A stretch of 64,000 bases of DNA from Chondrilla cf. caribensis. Taxonomy: Eukaryota; Porifera; Demospongiae; Chondrillida; Chondrillidae. The position numbers and the translations under genes are program-made. Below the pieces are notes generated by a model. It was not told the origin of the DNA and searched no databases. It saw only the letters and a list, made by a program, of their open reading frames with translations. Of this stretch, positions 12,457 through 24,660 are shown in pieces; within the stretch, counting starts at the first letter, position 1; each line of letters begins with the position of its first letter. Where the stretch lies: positions 2,640,352-2,704,351 of the forward strand of contig OZ026550.1 in the NCBI GenBank assembly GCA_964020155.1. The letters run 5' to 3'.

Positions 12457-13032
12457 TCAACAAAGACAAAAACCAGCTAGTAGGAACCCAGATGCACGCA
12501 GCCTAGGCAACATAATGTTGCATAGGAACAGACCCATTCGTATGGTGCCAGCCCATTATATTCCTCAAATTATGTGCCAGTAAATTGGTACTGTTCTAGT
12601 TTTCTTCCATAGCCATCGTTGGAGTTTGATCGTTTTTATCATCTTCGCATTGCCAGAGGAAGCTAAATCGGAGGGCTTGGAGACATGTACCACCCTCCCT
12701 GACTTTCTGTGGTGATGTTGAGAAACACCCCGGACCATCTACCCTTTCAAGCCATAAGACACCAATGCTGTTGCCATTGACAACCGCTACTCTGCCTGTG
12801 CCATCGCTACCCTCACCTGTATCTTCACCACACTTTTCATTGCCGTACCTACCTTTTTCATCACTGTATTCACCTGTCTCCTCGTCACATTCACCCACAT
12901 CCTCACCATCCTTAACCGTAACTGAAACATCACCCCTATCTGTACCACAGCCCTTACACGCCCACACCATCTTTACCTATAATACTACCGAACCCACGTC
13001 CAAATCTCATCTTACTCATCCCCTCACTCAAT

Positions 13033-13925
13033 ACTGACATCATTGCTCTCACTGAGACCTGGTTAAGTCATGACATCAGGGATGCCGAAGGAATTATTTC
13101 AGGCTTTCAACTATTTAGACTGGATAGAAATTGCCATGGCGGTGGAGTAGCCATATATGTTAAAGTGGGCCTAACTGCAGCTAACCACCTCCAGAAGCAT
13201 CTGGCTTAAGCTTTGAGCTGTTATGGCTAGAGGTCTCATCCAAAGTAATACCATCCAAACTATTAATTGGATGCTGTTATACACCACTAAACTCCCCTGC
13301 AAACTCAGTTGCATTTCTGTCTACACAGATAGAATCTGCCCTCCTAAATTATCGGTCCTGTATCCTATGTGGAGACATTAACATCAATCTGCTTGATGAC
13401 CAAAACCCTCTTTGCTCCCGTCTTCGAGATATCATCTCTGAATTCCATCTTATCCCTCCCATAAATACACCCACCAGAATCCGTCAACATCGTAGCTCCC
13501 TACTCAATCTATTTTTGCTTTCACCGGACATCCCAAGTATTGACTCAGATGTGCTTGATCTCGCTGTGACTGATCACCTACCCATCACTATTACCATCAA
13601 CTGGAAAAAGCCTAAAGCTGCAGCAAAAACAATCCAAAGAAGATGCTACAAGAACTTTAACGAGATAACTTTCCTTGAAGATCTACACAGATTTCCCTGG
13701 AAATTAATAACAGACATACCATCACCAGAGGACAAGCTTAGTTCCTTCAACGAAGAAGTTTCCAGAATCCTAAACCATCATGCTCCCGAAAAACGTATAC
13801 GTGTCAGAAAAAACCCTATTCCCTGGATAACAAAGTCCATCAGAGACCAAATGGATGCAAGAAAGCCCTCAAATCTTTTCGTTACCAAAGAACTGAAGCA
13901 TTCTGGAATGACTACAAGTCTCTGA
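13033..13925 (+). pseudogene. LINE endonuclease domain, frameshifted
   Basis: Endonuclease/exonuclease/phosphatase-type domain of the LINE polyprotein. The ETWL, GDIN and SDH-like (TDH) catalytic motifs are all visible, but a frameshift with a stop near 13209 splits it. It runs into a linker (RVRKNPIPWIT) and stops at 13923, where the RT core has been lost. Confidence 0.8.
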
Positions 13926-13931
13926 AAAATA

Positions 13932-14711
13932 GTGCAACTAAATATGAATGACCTACCCGGCTCAGTAATATCCTCTACCTGCGCTATGTATGCTGATGAC
14001 ACAACTTTATATGTAACTAGTGACTCTGTTGACTCTATCACCACATCACTAAATCACTACCTCACATTACTCAACACATGGATGCAAGAAAATTACCTCA
14101 AACTCAACCTGTCCAAAACTAAATGCATGCTTATTCACTCCCCTCGTAAACCTCATCTTCTGCCCCTTCACCTCTCTATTAATGGCACCACAATAGAACA
14201 AGTGACGAAGTTCAAATTTATTGGACTATACATCAATGACACCCTGTCATGGAATGAACACATCTCACAAATTGTGAGCAAGGTCTCCAACCAAAATCTA
14301 CTCCGATGACTCTCCATTTTCCTTCCACAGTCTGGTCTGAAGGCTTTCTACAATTCCTACATCCTCCCCATGCTCTCTTATTGTGATATTGTGTGGTATA
14401 GCTGTACAAACGCCCAAGTAAATCAACTTGAAAGACTACAAAATCAAGCCAGATGTATCATCCTTAAACGATGCAGGGCCAACTCGGCAACTAAACTAAG
14501 ACAAGACCTCAACTGGCCTACCCTGAAATCACAGCAAAAGCTCCACCTAGCCCAGCAAATCTTCAAATACAATCACCAACTGATGCACACCAAGATTTTA
14601 CATGCCTTTCCACAAGCGGCTACACAATCCCATCAGTCAAAAATGAAATGGAAAGAAGTCTTTCTCATACCTGGTCCTAACCCTCTGGAACAGCCTACCA
14701 AGAGAAGCTAA
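13932..14711 (+). pseudogene. LINE reverse transcriptase C-terminal part
   Basis: Begins just before the YADD active-site motif and continues through KLNLSKTKCM, an in-frame stop near 14309, and LPMLSYCDIVWYSC with NQLERLQNQA, which are typical of the RT thumb and C-terminal region of non-LTR elements. Missing its N-terminal half, so non-functional. Confidence 0.8.
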
Positions 14712-15021
14712 AGCTGCCTCATCACTATCGACTTTTACTACTGCATGCAAATGTATTTTATCATAATAATGCACATCCTGACCAATAATCTACATTACAC
14801 GAAGTATTCTGTATTATAAGCTATCTATTTTTATTTCTATTTATTAAATTTTATCACCCCAGATAATTTTCAATCCCTGGAACATCAATTTTAAATCATT
14901 ACCCACCCATTTTTGGCTGTTTTTTCTGTGTCTGTGTATTTGCTGGGTGCCTTGTAAAGTAGTCTTTTGACTAAAGGCCTCATACCCAGGATAAATAAGA
15001 TTATACCATACAATACAATAC

Positions 15022-16076
15022 ATGTCAACCATATTTTGCTAACTAATGCTTGAAACATGAGACACATGCAAGGTTCGTCATTCGTACTGACTACTGCACA
15101 CAGTACTTGGATGCAAAAGAGATTGATTGGAATAGATGATCCTATAGTCAACATGGCATGCAATTACGAATTTACAATCATTGACAAACTGTACACCAAG
15201 CTACCTTTAGTCAGTTAAACAAGTTCAATAGCACAAGCATACTCGGTAAACAAAACAATAATCACTATTGCTCATTGTTAACACTGCTGCATGAAAGTTG
15301 AAGATGCAGAAATTCCTGTGAATAATTGACAAAAGAAGACAATTAACTTATTAAAGTATTATATACTTACTATAATAATTATGTATTATGGTAAAGTTTG
15401 CTTAAACCAACCTTACTATACTAATAGGTTACACAGGCAATTTTCATCTATCAATGTGTGCATAGAAATGGGTCTCCAGTTTGTTGAGTCCCTGGTCACA
15501 TGCTCTGTCATGTCATGTGATACTCTTCTCATTCCGTCCCACTATTCAGTTATTCTCAAATAGCCCAGATTCATTTTCACCTCCAATTTAGAATTAGGAC
15601 TTTGTCCCATGGAGAAATCGATTATAGTAGTTAAATGCATGCACTTTCAATGAAATAATATTATTATAATGTATGTAATGCAATGCACATTGAGGCTCAG
15701 CATCCAACATTACACCAGCTACAACACTTAAAAGGATCTAAAGATTATAATAATAATAAAGGCCTTCAGTGTTAAAAAGTCTGATGTATTTTAATATTAT
15801 TCTCATTACATCCCAGTATTCGAATTCAGTTATTCTTGCATATTATATAGCCCAAATCCATTCTCGCCTCCAATTTGGAATTGGGACTTAGTTCCATTGA
15901 CAAATAATTTATAATAGTTAAATGCACACACTGTCTATCAATATATAATGTATGTCATGCACATTGAAGCTTAGCATCCCGCATTACAAACTAGCACTTA
16001 AATGAGGAGCTAGATGAGGTGTGTTTGGTTATTATGTATGATAAAAATTAATTATAATAACAATTAATGAAGTCCT
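15022..16076. other. Intergenic sequence homologous to 5093-5870
   Basis: Matches unit 1 sequence after the LINE and leads into the 3' end of the 7TM gene. Two adjacent segments (about 15530-15610 and 15800-15880) are tandem-like duplicates of each other. No gene recognised. Confidence 0.55.
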
Positions 16077-18693
16077 TCAGTGTTGAAAACAAACATGTAT
16101 TTTCACTTTTACTTTATGATACAGCATCTGTATCATCCGTGCTGCTATTGGTAGGGCAGTGTAGCGTAGTACAAAGTAGACAGATTTTGAGAAACTTTGA
16201 GTTTTTTCACCGTATTTACTCAAATGTAGTACAAGTGTAATACAGAATGTTATTGATCCAAATCCAAAGACAAGTACCGTTATAAACAAGAGTACCATTA
16301 TCTGTCGAAATGCTTGCTTTAGTGTGATTCTGTATTCCTCTTCTTTGATGAAGATTTGATCAATTGTGAAGGGAATGGATGTTATAATGATGCATACAAA
16401 CATTGCACACCACACTGTGAGAATGCCAAATCCGTATAAGTGTGGATTGGCACTCACCATCAAGGCTTGGTATGGAAGACATAATAAGAGACACGCTACA
16501 CTCATGTAGATCCCCCAAAGAGATACTGTTGTAATGATTTTGTGTTGTTTTCTTCCACAACATTTCATTAATATGTTCCATGTTTTGGGAATAGGAAAGG
16601 TAATGTACTTGCTGTGAACAAAGACAATTATACCTGAAGTGACTAAAATGTATAGCAAAATGACATTTAACACTATGCAGTTTCTAATATACAAGTAAGC
16701 TGCTCTGTATGGATAACATATTGTGATTTGTATTTTGAAGATGATGTAGATATTAAAGACATGAGCAAGACTTGCTATAGCCCAGAAGAATGGCACCTTC
16801 GCCTTGTTTCTACTTTGTTGTAGACTCTGGAGAAGCTGTCCTCCCTTTGTGTGTAGTAGGAATGGACACAAAAAAAATATCGTAACAATAAGTGCAAAGA
16901 ATCCTCGACTCGCAATGCCATTGTATAAACCTCCCTGAGGCATATCGTTGTAAAGCCTAACGTCATATTTAGGTTTTTTCTGTGAGTCCAAGTGCATATA
17001 CAACACTCCTGATGACTTCTCATCATACTGCCATTGAAGCTTACTTGAAATAACTGATAAAATCTGTTATTGTGAGAAAGGATATTATTGGTAAATAAGA
17101 AATTTTAAACTTTTCAATACATATAATGGAATAATTAACAAATGAAAATTAAATAAAACTTATTAAAAGTTATATGCGTAATCGAAATATGCGAAGCGAA
17201 AGTGAAAAATTAAATTCTGCTGTGCCTCTATTACATGGCCGTAGGAGGCACTCCGGTTGGTCCGGTTTTGGCCGGACCAATATTAGCCGAAGGCGTAATG
17301 TCCAAAATGGCCGATTGTAGAACATGTAAACATTTCGGTCTGAAACTTTCGAAAGGATCTATTTGAAAGCTTCAAACTGACATCGAAGGTAGATTAAAGC
17401 TTATTAATAGCAATTTTTCAAACTTTTGTTGATTTACTTCGACAGATTTGACAAGCGTCGCATGAATAACAAAACTACCAGAATTAACACTATTTATATT
17501 TCAACTACTCCATATATTTCAATAGAAATTTGCCTGTTGTGTATATATTCAAGGCATAGGCTTGTGTATAAATTTACATTACAATGCATGTTTTATAGTG
17601 CAGATAGCTGTGCATTAGCGGCATACGTTAACTGTGCAGGAAATTTTCTTAAGTACTAAGATTAAAGGCTCAATCAGGATCACTGATTGATATTGTTTAG
17701 TTTTAGTTTAATACATAAAAGTGCCTCCTACGGCTTAGATTAACAATGCAGTTGATTTCATTTCCTAAGTCGTATTAATTTCAGCAATTCAAATCAGCAC
17801 AGTTACATTTGATGAGTAGCAGGTTTTTTTTGTCATTGATAAGGTGTAATTACTAATTCTGCTGAAAAACCTTTTTTTGGCCGGACCAACTAAGATATGC
17901 TTGCTACTGCCCTGTATTATACAGAATTTTCTAGTATCTTAATATATAGGATTTTCTAGTACACCTTAAATAACTTTTAACTTTTAACTGTTGTGCTCGA
18001 ATTCCTCACAAATTCAAATTCTTGCTCATCTTTTCTCATCACACTAGAGGATTGTAATAGTGTGCTATATATAAACCTTAATTAACGGCACTCCAGTGAT
18101 GTGTAAACTTAGTCTAATGCATTGAGGCAAATATGCCTGTCACAGTAATAGCTATTTTTAATGCATTATAACTTGTTGCTAACCTGTGTGGTTACATCCC
18201 CTAGAATTCTATAGTCAATGGGAACAGGTGGGGTTTTGAGGCAAGCGATCTGTGATGGCGGGTAAATAGGTGAGGATTTGTTGAAAGTTAAGTAGAAACT
18301 CATTGTTGGTAGATATTCACCAAACTCCAAATAAAAGTAATCCGTTCCCACACAGTGAATAGGAGTAGTGGTCCACATGTACCACATCATTCTGTAAGAG
18401 CTGGAATTTATTTGAGGATACGTCCTCCATGGATAGGTCCCAAGTGAGCACTCTTCTGGAAGTGGGTCAGTGTAGTTGATGAAGTAGGCTATGATGACAC
18501 TAGATGGTTTAGCCTGATTGATGGGGTAGAAGGCATTGAGAAGTTGTTGATAGTTGTCAGGATAAGCCTTGATAGATTCAAGTATCTCTGTAGGATCATC
18601 ACACATCTGGTTGTCGATACATTCCCCACAAGCAACTCTTAAACTAGTAAAGAGTGTGATCAACACTGTAACTCTGACCAGTACGGTATCCAT
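16077..18693 (-). CDS. Seven-transmembrane protein with Cys-containing ectodomain, copy B
   Basis: Minus strand, exons 18693-18184 and 17063-16077, phase 0, joined across an 1120-bp intron (donor CAG/GTTAGC, acceptor ATAACAG); predicted 498 aa. Residues 1-23 are a signal peptide. Residues 24-190 are a predicted extracellular domain with several Cys and N-X-S/T sites, and conserved YFINYTDPLPEECSLG and YMWTTTPIHC stretches. Exon 2 encodes seven hydrophobic segments (for example FFALIVTIFFLCPFLL and ILTVWCAMFVCIIITSIPF) and a short basic tail. It is GPCR-like in topology, but no class-defining motif was recognised, so the family is left unassigned. MDTVLVRV is taken as the start because copy C has no in-frame ATG upstream of it; an ATG seven codons earlier also exists here. 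Confidence 0.75.
17234..17914. mobile_element. Non-autonomous class II insertion in the 7TM copy B intron
   Basis: The intron of the paralogue at 31.7-32.4 kb runs straight through CCTCTATTATACAG, while here about 680 bp interrupts it, flanked by TATTA on both sides (17229-17233 and 17915-17919). The ends CATGGCCGTAGGAGGCA and CAGGGCAGTAGCAAGCA (reverse complement of the right end) are an imperfect terminal inverted repeat. Internally, TTGGTCCGG/CCGGACCAA and GCCGTAGGAGGCACT with its complement form further inverted repeats. No transposase is readable. Superfamily not assigned. Confidence 0.6.
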
Positions 18694-18780
18694 CCTAAAA
18701 TCAGTTCTTTTCATTCAAAACCTATTCCATATATATATGTAAGGTTGACAATAGTTGGGAATATAACTGGAGAAAAAGAA

Positions 18781-19420
18781 AACTTCCGAAACAAAAATTG
18801 AATTGAAAATACCCTTCTGCTAAGTTTTCACTTTCAGTATTGTATCATTTTTAATGTGATAAACAGATGTCCATGCTATACTTGACCTCAAGCTTGCAGG
18901 AATGCTATGGTAAGAATTATGTTTGTAGTATTTTCTTATGAGTTTGAAACTATGTAGCATGAAACATCTTTTCATCAATTTGAAAAAAATATTAACATAA
19001 TTGAAATAATATTATTTGAAATCTTACAAAACAATCCTACTATTCTCCAGCCATAGGAATCATTTTATTGTTAGAGAATTCCATTGAACTTATCCAAAAG
19101 ATATGCTTTTCTGGCCAAGCAACGTAACCCTCTTTTCAATTCTATTATTCATTGTCATAGTTATTGCACTATATATGCTAATTAAGGTATATGCTTAGAC
19201 ATTTTTCCTACAATGTAGTGCACACATAGTTGTATGGTAATAGTAATAGTATTCATATCTGTCAAACATGGAACACTCCATTACAGAGCATAATTTTGGG
19301 TTTTTGTGTGCATGTTTTTTAACTTAATGAAAATTCCCTTCTAGTGAGTATTCTACTTTTATTCTTGTTCCAGTTTTGATGTGGTCAAGAGGTGCTATAG
19401 TACCATATCCTTGCAGTAAT
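18781..19420. repeat. Repeated flank block, copy 1 of 4
   Basis: Starts near CCGAAACAAAAATTGAATTG and ends near TTTTGATGTGGTCAAGAG. At 33.0 and 40.6 kb the same block directly precedes exon-1 relics of the 7TM family, so it is the ancestral upstream flank of those genes. Confidence 0.7.
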
Positions 19421-19638
19421 GTCACGATGGGTGCAATAGTTAAAGTGTTGAAGTTTGGGCCTGAAAATAGTTTCCCCAATATAATAATATACATATAAAT
19501 TATCTCAATTTTTGCAATATATAATATGTTGGTATTTGCATAATATGCATATGTTTAGCCATTTTCTTTCTACGATTTAGTACATATGTAGTTGTGTAGT
19601 ACATTGAGTAATGATAATATAATAGTAATCTTGTCACA

Positions 19639-19640
<2 letters not shown>

Positions 19641-19701
<61 letters not shown>
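19641..19701 (+). repeat. (CA)n microsatellite
   Basis: Nearly pure CA tract; the neighbouring duplicate block has its own CA tract at 21779-21871. Confidence 0.97.
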
Positions 19702-19703
<2 letters not shown>

Positions 19704-20061
19704 TTCAGAATAATATGCCATACTACTATTACCATCAACATAACAACTTCATCAAGCCTGTAAGGATAAAACCGGACTTATAATATATAGGAAGCAGGCT
19801 TTGTGAGTTGGTAATATACACAGTGCGGTTTTAATTTTATAACCTTGCTCTTGTGGACTGTGTCTACCATGCGGTCCATACTGATGGATACAAATATAAC
19901 TTTGATAACACATTGTATATTACTGAAATACTTGATGACTACCTAATTTTTATAGTTTCTTATTAATTCCAAATTTGGACTTGATTAAATACAAGAAAAC
20001 TATATCTCTTCACATGTATACACACATGCATGCACATGTATATATATATATGTATACACAC

Positions 20062-20539
20062 TGTGAAGGATTGCAGAATACACTATCCCTATCAGTAGAA
20101 CATTGTGCATGATATGTAGTGTACATGTACATGTAGTGTTGAGACAGTGCATGACTATGCGTAATTGTAAGGCTTCTGTTTATCTTATTGGTTCATTAAT
20201 TGACTGTAACTCCCACGTGTGACCACCTTTATTATATCGCAACCTGTTTTTAATAATAGTTCTGCATTCTCTACTTTATGTAGTCATTATTAGCTCATCT
20301 CATCAAAGTACATTCCATGCAGACACATTTAAGTATTTTCACTTATGTTTCACTTATGTTAAGTTTTGTATCATCCTTTCATTTTTAGAGGTCGTCATGC
20401 GTAGTTTTGCTATAAATTTAGCCTCACATTGCAGCATTTAGCTTCAGCCTGAGTTGTGTATTAATGAGTGATTGAATCAAATCGAGTTTTATTTACGAGA
20501 AACATGAATTCAATGTGTGAGAGAGACATAAACTTCACA
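20062..20539 (+). mobile_element. LTR of an LTR retrotransposon with primer-binding site
   Basis: Begins TGTGAAG and ends CTTCACA, a perfect 7-bp terminal inverted repeat, about 478 bp long. Immediately after it, TGGTGTCAGAAGTGGGA (about 20542) is the type of primer-binding site seen downstream of many invertebrate LTRs. A TATAAATT box lies near 20411. Only about 70 bp of internal sequence follows before the repeated flank block resumes, so the element is a truncated 5' end. Confidence 0.7.
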
Positions 20540-20611
20540 TTTGGTGTCAGAAGTGGGATCCATTTGTTCAGTTGTCAACGAGGAACCACTTTGCTTGTGT
20601 TTGTTTGCAAA

Positions 20612-21240
20612 CCTCCGAAACAAAAATTGAATTGAAAATTCCCTTCTGCTAAATTTTCACTTTCAGTAATGTATCATTTTCAACGTGATCAACAGATGCC
20701 CATGCTATAGTACCTTGACCTCAAGCAGAATGCTATGTTAAGTTTTGTGTTTGTAGTATTTTCTTACAAGTTTGGACCCATTTAGCAGGAAACATCTTTT
20801 CATCAATTTAAAAAAATATTAACATAACTAAAATATTTGAATGTTTGCAAAACAATCCTACTATTCTCTAGCCATAGGAATCATAATATGTGTAGAAAGT
20901 TCCATTGAACTTATCCAAAAGATATGTTTTTCTGGCCAAACAACCTTCTTTTTACTTCTTTTATTCATTGTCATAGTTATTGCAATATATATGCTGGTTA
21001 AGGTTAATGCTTAATAGACATTTTTTCCTACAATGTATATAGTGCATACGTAGCTGTATATAGTAGTACATTGAGTAATAATGACAATAGTAATCATATA
21101 TCTGTCAAACATGGAACATTCCATAACAGAGCATAATTTTGGGTTTGTTGCGTGTATATGTTTGGCTAATGACAATTCCCTTCTACTGACTCAGAGTTTC
21201 TGCTTTTATTCTTGTTTCAGTTTTGATGTGGTCAAGAGTT
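20612..21240. repeat. Repeated flank block, copy 2 of 4
   Basis: Homologous to 18781-19420; the truncated LTR element sits directly upstream of it. Confidence 0.7.
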
Positions 21241-21777
21241 ATAATTAAATTTAAAAGATATAAGCACACAACAGTGAGAGTACCTTCAATGTATGTATAA
21301 TAATATATTATATGTAAATTAATGAAATAATTTAACATTACATAAAAATAGTCATTATTATATGTTTATGCATTTTATGATGCATACGTATCCAGATCTA
21401 TTTTTAACTATTATTACAAATGTACTCCTATAAATAATTCCTTCAAAAGTTAGAAATTGATAATATTATATATGATTATTGCGTCTTGTAAAATATAGGA
21501 GTAATCATGATTTCCAAGCATCTACATATATCTGAATCACATTATGAACAGAAATCAGGTAGCAGACTGAGTGTGTCTTAGCAATCCAATCAGCTCTGCT
21601 CCCATGGTGTGCTCCCGTGGTCAAGAGAGAAGGTATGCAACCAGGTGTACCCCTGTGTACCGACTGTAATACAATACAAATCACACCACACGCTGGTCAT
21701 GATAACTCAGAATGAACCAAAGAAGTATCAAGAGGAGATAGTCACAGGTTTGTGTTCACGATAGTAAGCTTGTCATA

Positions 21778-21778
<1 letters not shown>

Positions 21779-21856
<78 letters not shown>

Positions 21857-21871
21857 ATACACACACACAAA
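21779..21871 (+). repeat. (CA)n microsatellite
   Basis: CA tract with a few CATACACATA interruptions. Confidence 0.97.
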
Positions 21872-22527
21872 CATCATCGTCATCATATACTATACCACTA
21901 TTAAGTATAATAACTTAATGGTTGACACAGTCTACCAGAGCAAGCTTATAAGGATATAAAAACGGACTAAGTATATTTTCCACTCACCAGGATTATATAA
22001 TATGTAGAAATCAGGCTCTGTTAGTTGGTATTTATAAATAGTCCAGCTTACAATCCTTATAACTTATAAAGTGTAAAGTAATAGACAATTAGCTTAATTT
22101 TGTTCTGTAATATTTTCAATGCATTTTTAAGGTGCATTTACAGAAAATTTCCATAAAACTATCAAGCCTACTAGTACTAGTTACCTGTGTTTATATGCAT
22201 GTACTTATCTCTACAGTTTATATGAGTGGGTATGTACATGTGCAAGTGTGTGTGTGTGTGTGGGTGTGGGTGCGTGTACATTTGTATACCTGTGTTTATA
22301 TGTATGTGCATGTTTATATGGGTAAAATGGGTGTAAAATGCATATCTGTGTCTATATGTATTTGTGTGTTTATACGGTTTATATGGGTGAGTATGTCCAT
22401 GTGCAAGCATCTGTATCTCATTTCTGCACATGTGTGTACATACATGTACCTGTGTATGTTGTTTATATGTATGTGTATGTTCATACTCATGTGTTACTAC
22501 AGGAATAACTATATTTTCTTATTGCAG

Positions 22528-22666
22528 TTCTGATTCGGAAGTTAACAAAGAGGAACTCAAAGCTGGTTTCTGTGTAATGAAGCCGATGAGGTGCACAATG
22601 GGAACTTACAGTACATACAAGAAGACTAATGAATTCAGTCAGCTTTTCACAGGACTAGATGGATAA
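22528..22666 (+). CDS. Possible terminal exon of an unknown gene
   Basis: A good acceptor context (TATTTTCTTATTGCAG) precedes an open frame of about 46 codons that includes EVNKEELKAGFCVMKPMRC and ends LFTGLDG before a stop. It is not repetitive, unlike the TG-rich sequence just upstream. No domain is recognised and no partner exon was found, so this is only a candidate. Confidence 0.2.
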
Positions 22667-23689
22667 ACCTGTTAGCACTTCAATTGTAGTTTCATTATAT
22701 TGAATTTCTAATTCTAAATCCTAGACTCTAAAGCAATAGTTCCTAATGATGTCATAACACCTTTTTTCAGCTTAACATAACATAATATTTACACACATCA
22801 TGATATGTCACATCCTCCATGATGTGCCATGTAATATTAGATAATACATCCCATGAAGAAAGCAGTTGAGGAAGAGTGTCAAAGCTGACACTCACTATCA
22901 GGAGGCATTAAACATAGACCACAAGGGGGGCTGGTCATATGTTTAAGGAGTTTACAGAGCAAAATGGCCACCTAATTTCTATGCAGGAAAAAACAATATG
23001 AATCAACTTGCGCTGTACTCAATACTAATTCTCTGAAACATAAAGTAGTTGTTAACTTCTACCATATGAAATTATAACATGTCCGTACAAGTGTAGATTA
23101 GCATAAATTTGCAAGTATATTCATTTCATACATTCTAGAATACTGCCGGTACATGACACATGCACACATATACACATGTACAAATACATATACACAGTAC
23201 AGCCAATCCAGAACATAAAATTTGCAGGAGGTGGCTCCACACTGACCTATATATCTCATAATCATTGTACTCACCATAGTGAACCTGATATGTAGGGTGC
23301 ACCTACCACGATACTGTATTGATATTATTATCATGGTCAAATGCATACATTATGTGTATATATATTGGTATTATGGTTGAAGATGTATGCATGGACCATT
23401 TTATTTGGATCATTCTTAATGAGAAAACATATTATATTATTCAATAAATATTATTAACTTTGATAACACATTGTCTATTACTGAAATATCATACTTGATG
23501 GGTACATGATTTTAATAGTTTCAAATTTATTCTAAATTTGGTCATGATTATGTACAAGAAAATATATCTCTTCACAAGTATGCACACATGCATGCACATG
23601 TATACTATACACAAACACACTCACAATACAGATGTATACACACATACCTAACATTCATACAAACAGATGCACAAACGAACGCTTGAAGG

Positions 23690-24660
23690 AGCGGAAGTCA
23701 CGAGACTGGAAGTGTCTTGGCGGGAAGCCCAGGCAAACCCTATTCAAGAAGGGTAACTCCCAAGGAACCCCGATTACTGAAGACGACCTACAGGGTTGAA
23801 ATGTCCAGATGAAGAACTCTCTTCACCAGACTGCATTTTTAAATGCTATTAAATTTGAAAGGATCTTCCAACAACAGTTGGAAACTTTGCAGTCCGAAAT
23901 CCCTATTATATTGTTCAACGATTAGAGCAGGTGCTTACGAAGCTATATTATGAACTCAGAAATGCCAAGGTGAGAATGGCCAGACATCGGAATCACCTCA
24001 CTTTTCTCTACCGATGCCGAGAGAAGATCGTTCCCAAAGGACTACGACTGATGCTTCCATTGAAGACCCCGGGGACCGGAAAGATTGCATATTGCACCTC
24101 AATGACACTCCTTTACAAGTGTCTATACAATGTGAAAAGAGTGATTCGGAAGGCTGAAGTAGATCTTGTCAGACTCAAAAACAAACTCAGAAGTCTGACA
24201 ACGATCAAAAGATTCAGACAAATTTGCATTTGAACTGGCCCAGTGGAGTCATAGGAGAGAGACGAAGAAGCTGAGCTGTCTTTTAGAGGAGAATGAAGCC
24301 AGACAGGGACATGATAGTGGACATCGCTTGGAGATGAATAACTTATAGTCAATATGAGTGAAAGACGTCTAACCAAGACTGAAGAAAGCGTCCTGGCCTT
24401 GGAATTGAACTTTGTATCTGTTCCTACATCCATCCAAGAGAAAACCATCATTCCAGAGACCGAGGTTGTTGCCAGAAGTCTAGAGGATGAAGATACAGCC
24501 AAGATGAGGTATGCAGTAGAAAGTTTCTATAAACAACCCCAAGCTACCTAATTCCAATTTGACCAAGTATCAAATTCGATGTCCATGTGAAACGTGATGG
24601 AGACAAGTTAACCACCAGTGTTTACAGCAAGCCCACCCACGCTGACCACTATCTCAACTA
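23690..24660 (+). mobile_element. Penelope-like element relic
   Basis: Three pieces of a Penelope-type reverse transcriptase are readable in order: HRNHLTFLYRCREKIVPKGLR (about 23970-24050), NMSERRLTKTEESVLALEL (about 24350-24410) followed by NSNLTK, and after a deletion VYSKPTHADHYLN (about 24623-24660). These match the N-terminal linker region and a late RT motif of that family. The catalytic YADD region and the GIY-YIG endonuclease are absent, and frames are broken. Sequence homologous to 6810 onward resumes near 24665. Confidence 0.7.

Larger units (their letters stand above)
10378..12523. other. Intergenic 3' flank of unit 2
   Basis: Parallel to 2374-4660 through most of its length. Contains the second copy of the duplicated block with a relic basic ORF (11617-11814) and a (TA)n tract at about 12394-12438 that is absent from the unit 1 counterpart. 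No intact gene seen. Similarity to unit 1 stops near 12523, where the LINE begins. Confidence 0.6.
12524..15021 (+). mobile_element. Internally deleted LINE (L2/CR1-like), dead
   Basis: An APE-type endonuclease is readable from about 13033 (IIALTETWLSHD, GGGVAIYV, then after a frameshift near 13205 GDININ and TDHLPI). After an internal deletion near 13926 the reverse transcriptase resumes at its catalytic YADDTTLY motif (about 13990), followed by thumb and C-terminal sequence to about 14711. The 3' end is AT-rich and ends in an ATACAATACAATA-type tail near 15020, as L2/CR1-group elements do. The fingers and palm region between is missing, so it is inactive. The 5' boundary is the point where homology to unit 1 stops. 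About 430 bp of unit 1 (4663-5092) has no counterpart here. Confidence 0.8.
18694..20061. other. Upstream flank of 7TM copy B
   Basis: Contains one copy (about 18781-19420) of a repeated block also seen at 20612-21240, 33028-33660 and 40588-41210, and a (CA)n tract at 19641-19701. No gene recognised. Confidence 0.6.
20540..23680. other. Gene-poor duplicated region
   Basis: Contains copy 2 of the flank block (20612-21240), a (CA)n tract (21779-21871), TG-rich sequence (22240-22500) and AT-rich DNA. A candidate terminal exon is listed separately at 22528-22666. The segment 23450-23660 repeats 19900-20060, the sequence lying just before the LTR. Nothing else recognised. Confidence 0.55.

Noticed and set aside
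12596..12970. 124-aa minus-strand ORF rich in Gly-Glu-Asp, and 90-aa plus-strand Ser-Pro ORF over the same DNA
   Set aside because: Both come from a short repeat near the 5' end of the LINE insert; neither shows a domain or conserved partner.
17426..17659. 77-aa ORF inside the intron insertion
   Set aside because: No similarity to a transposase; low-complexity AT-rich composition.
22132..22533. 133-aa ORF rich in Val, Cys and Tyr
   Set aside because: Driven by TG-rich low-complexity sequence with no splice or start support.
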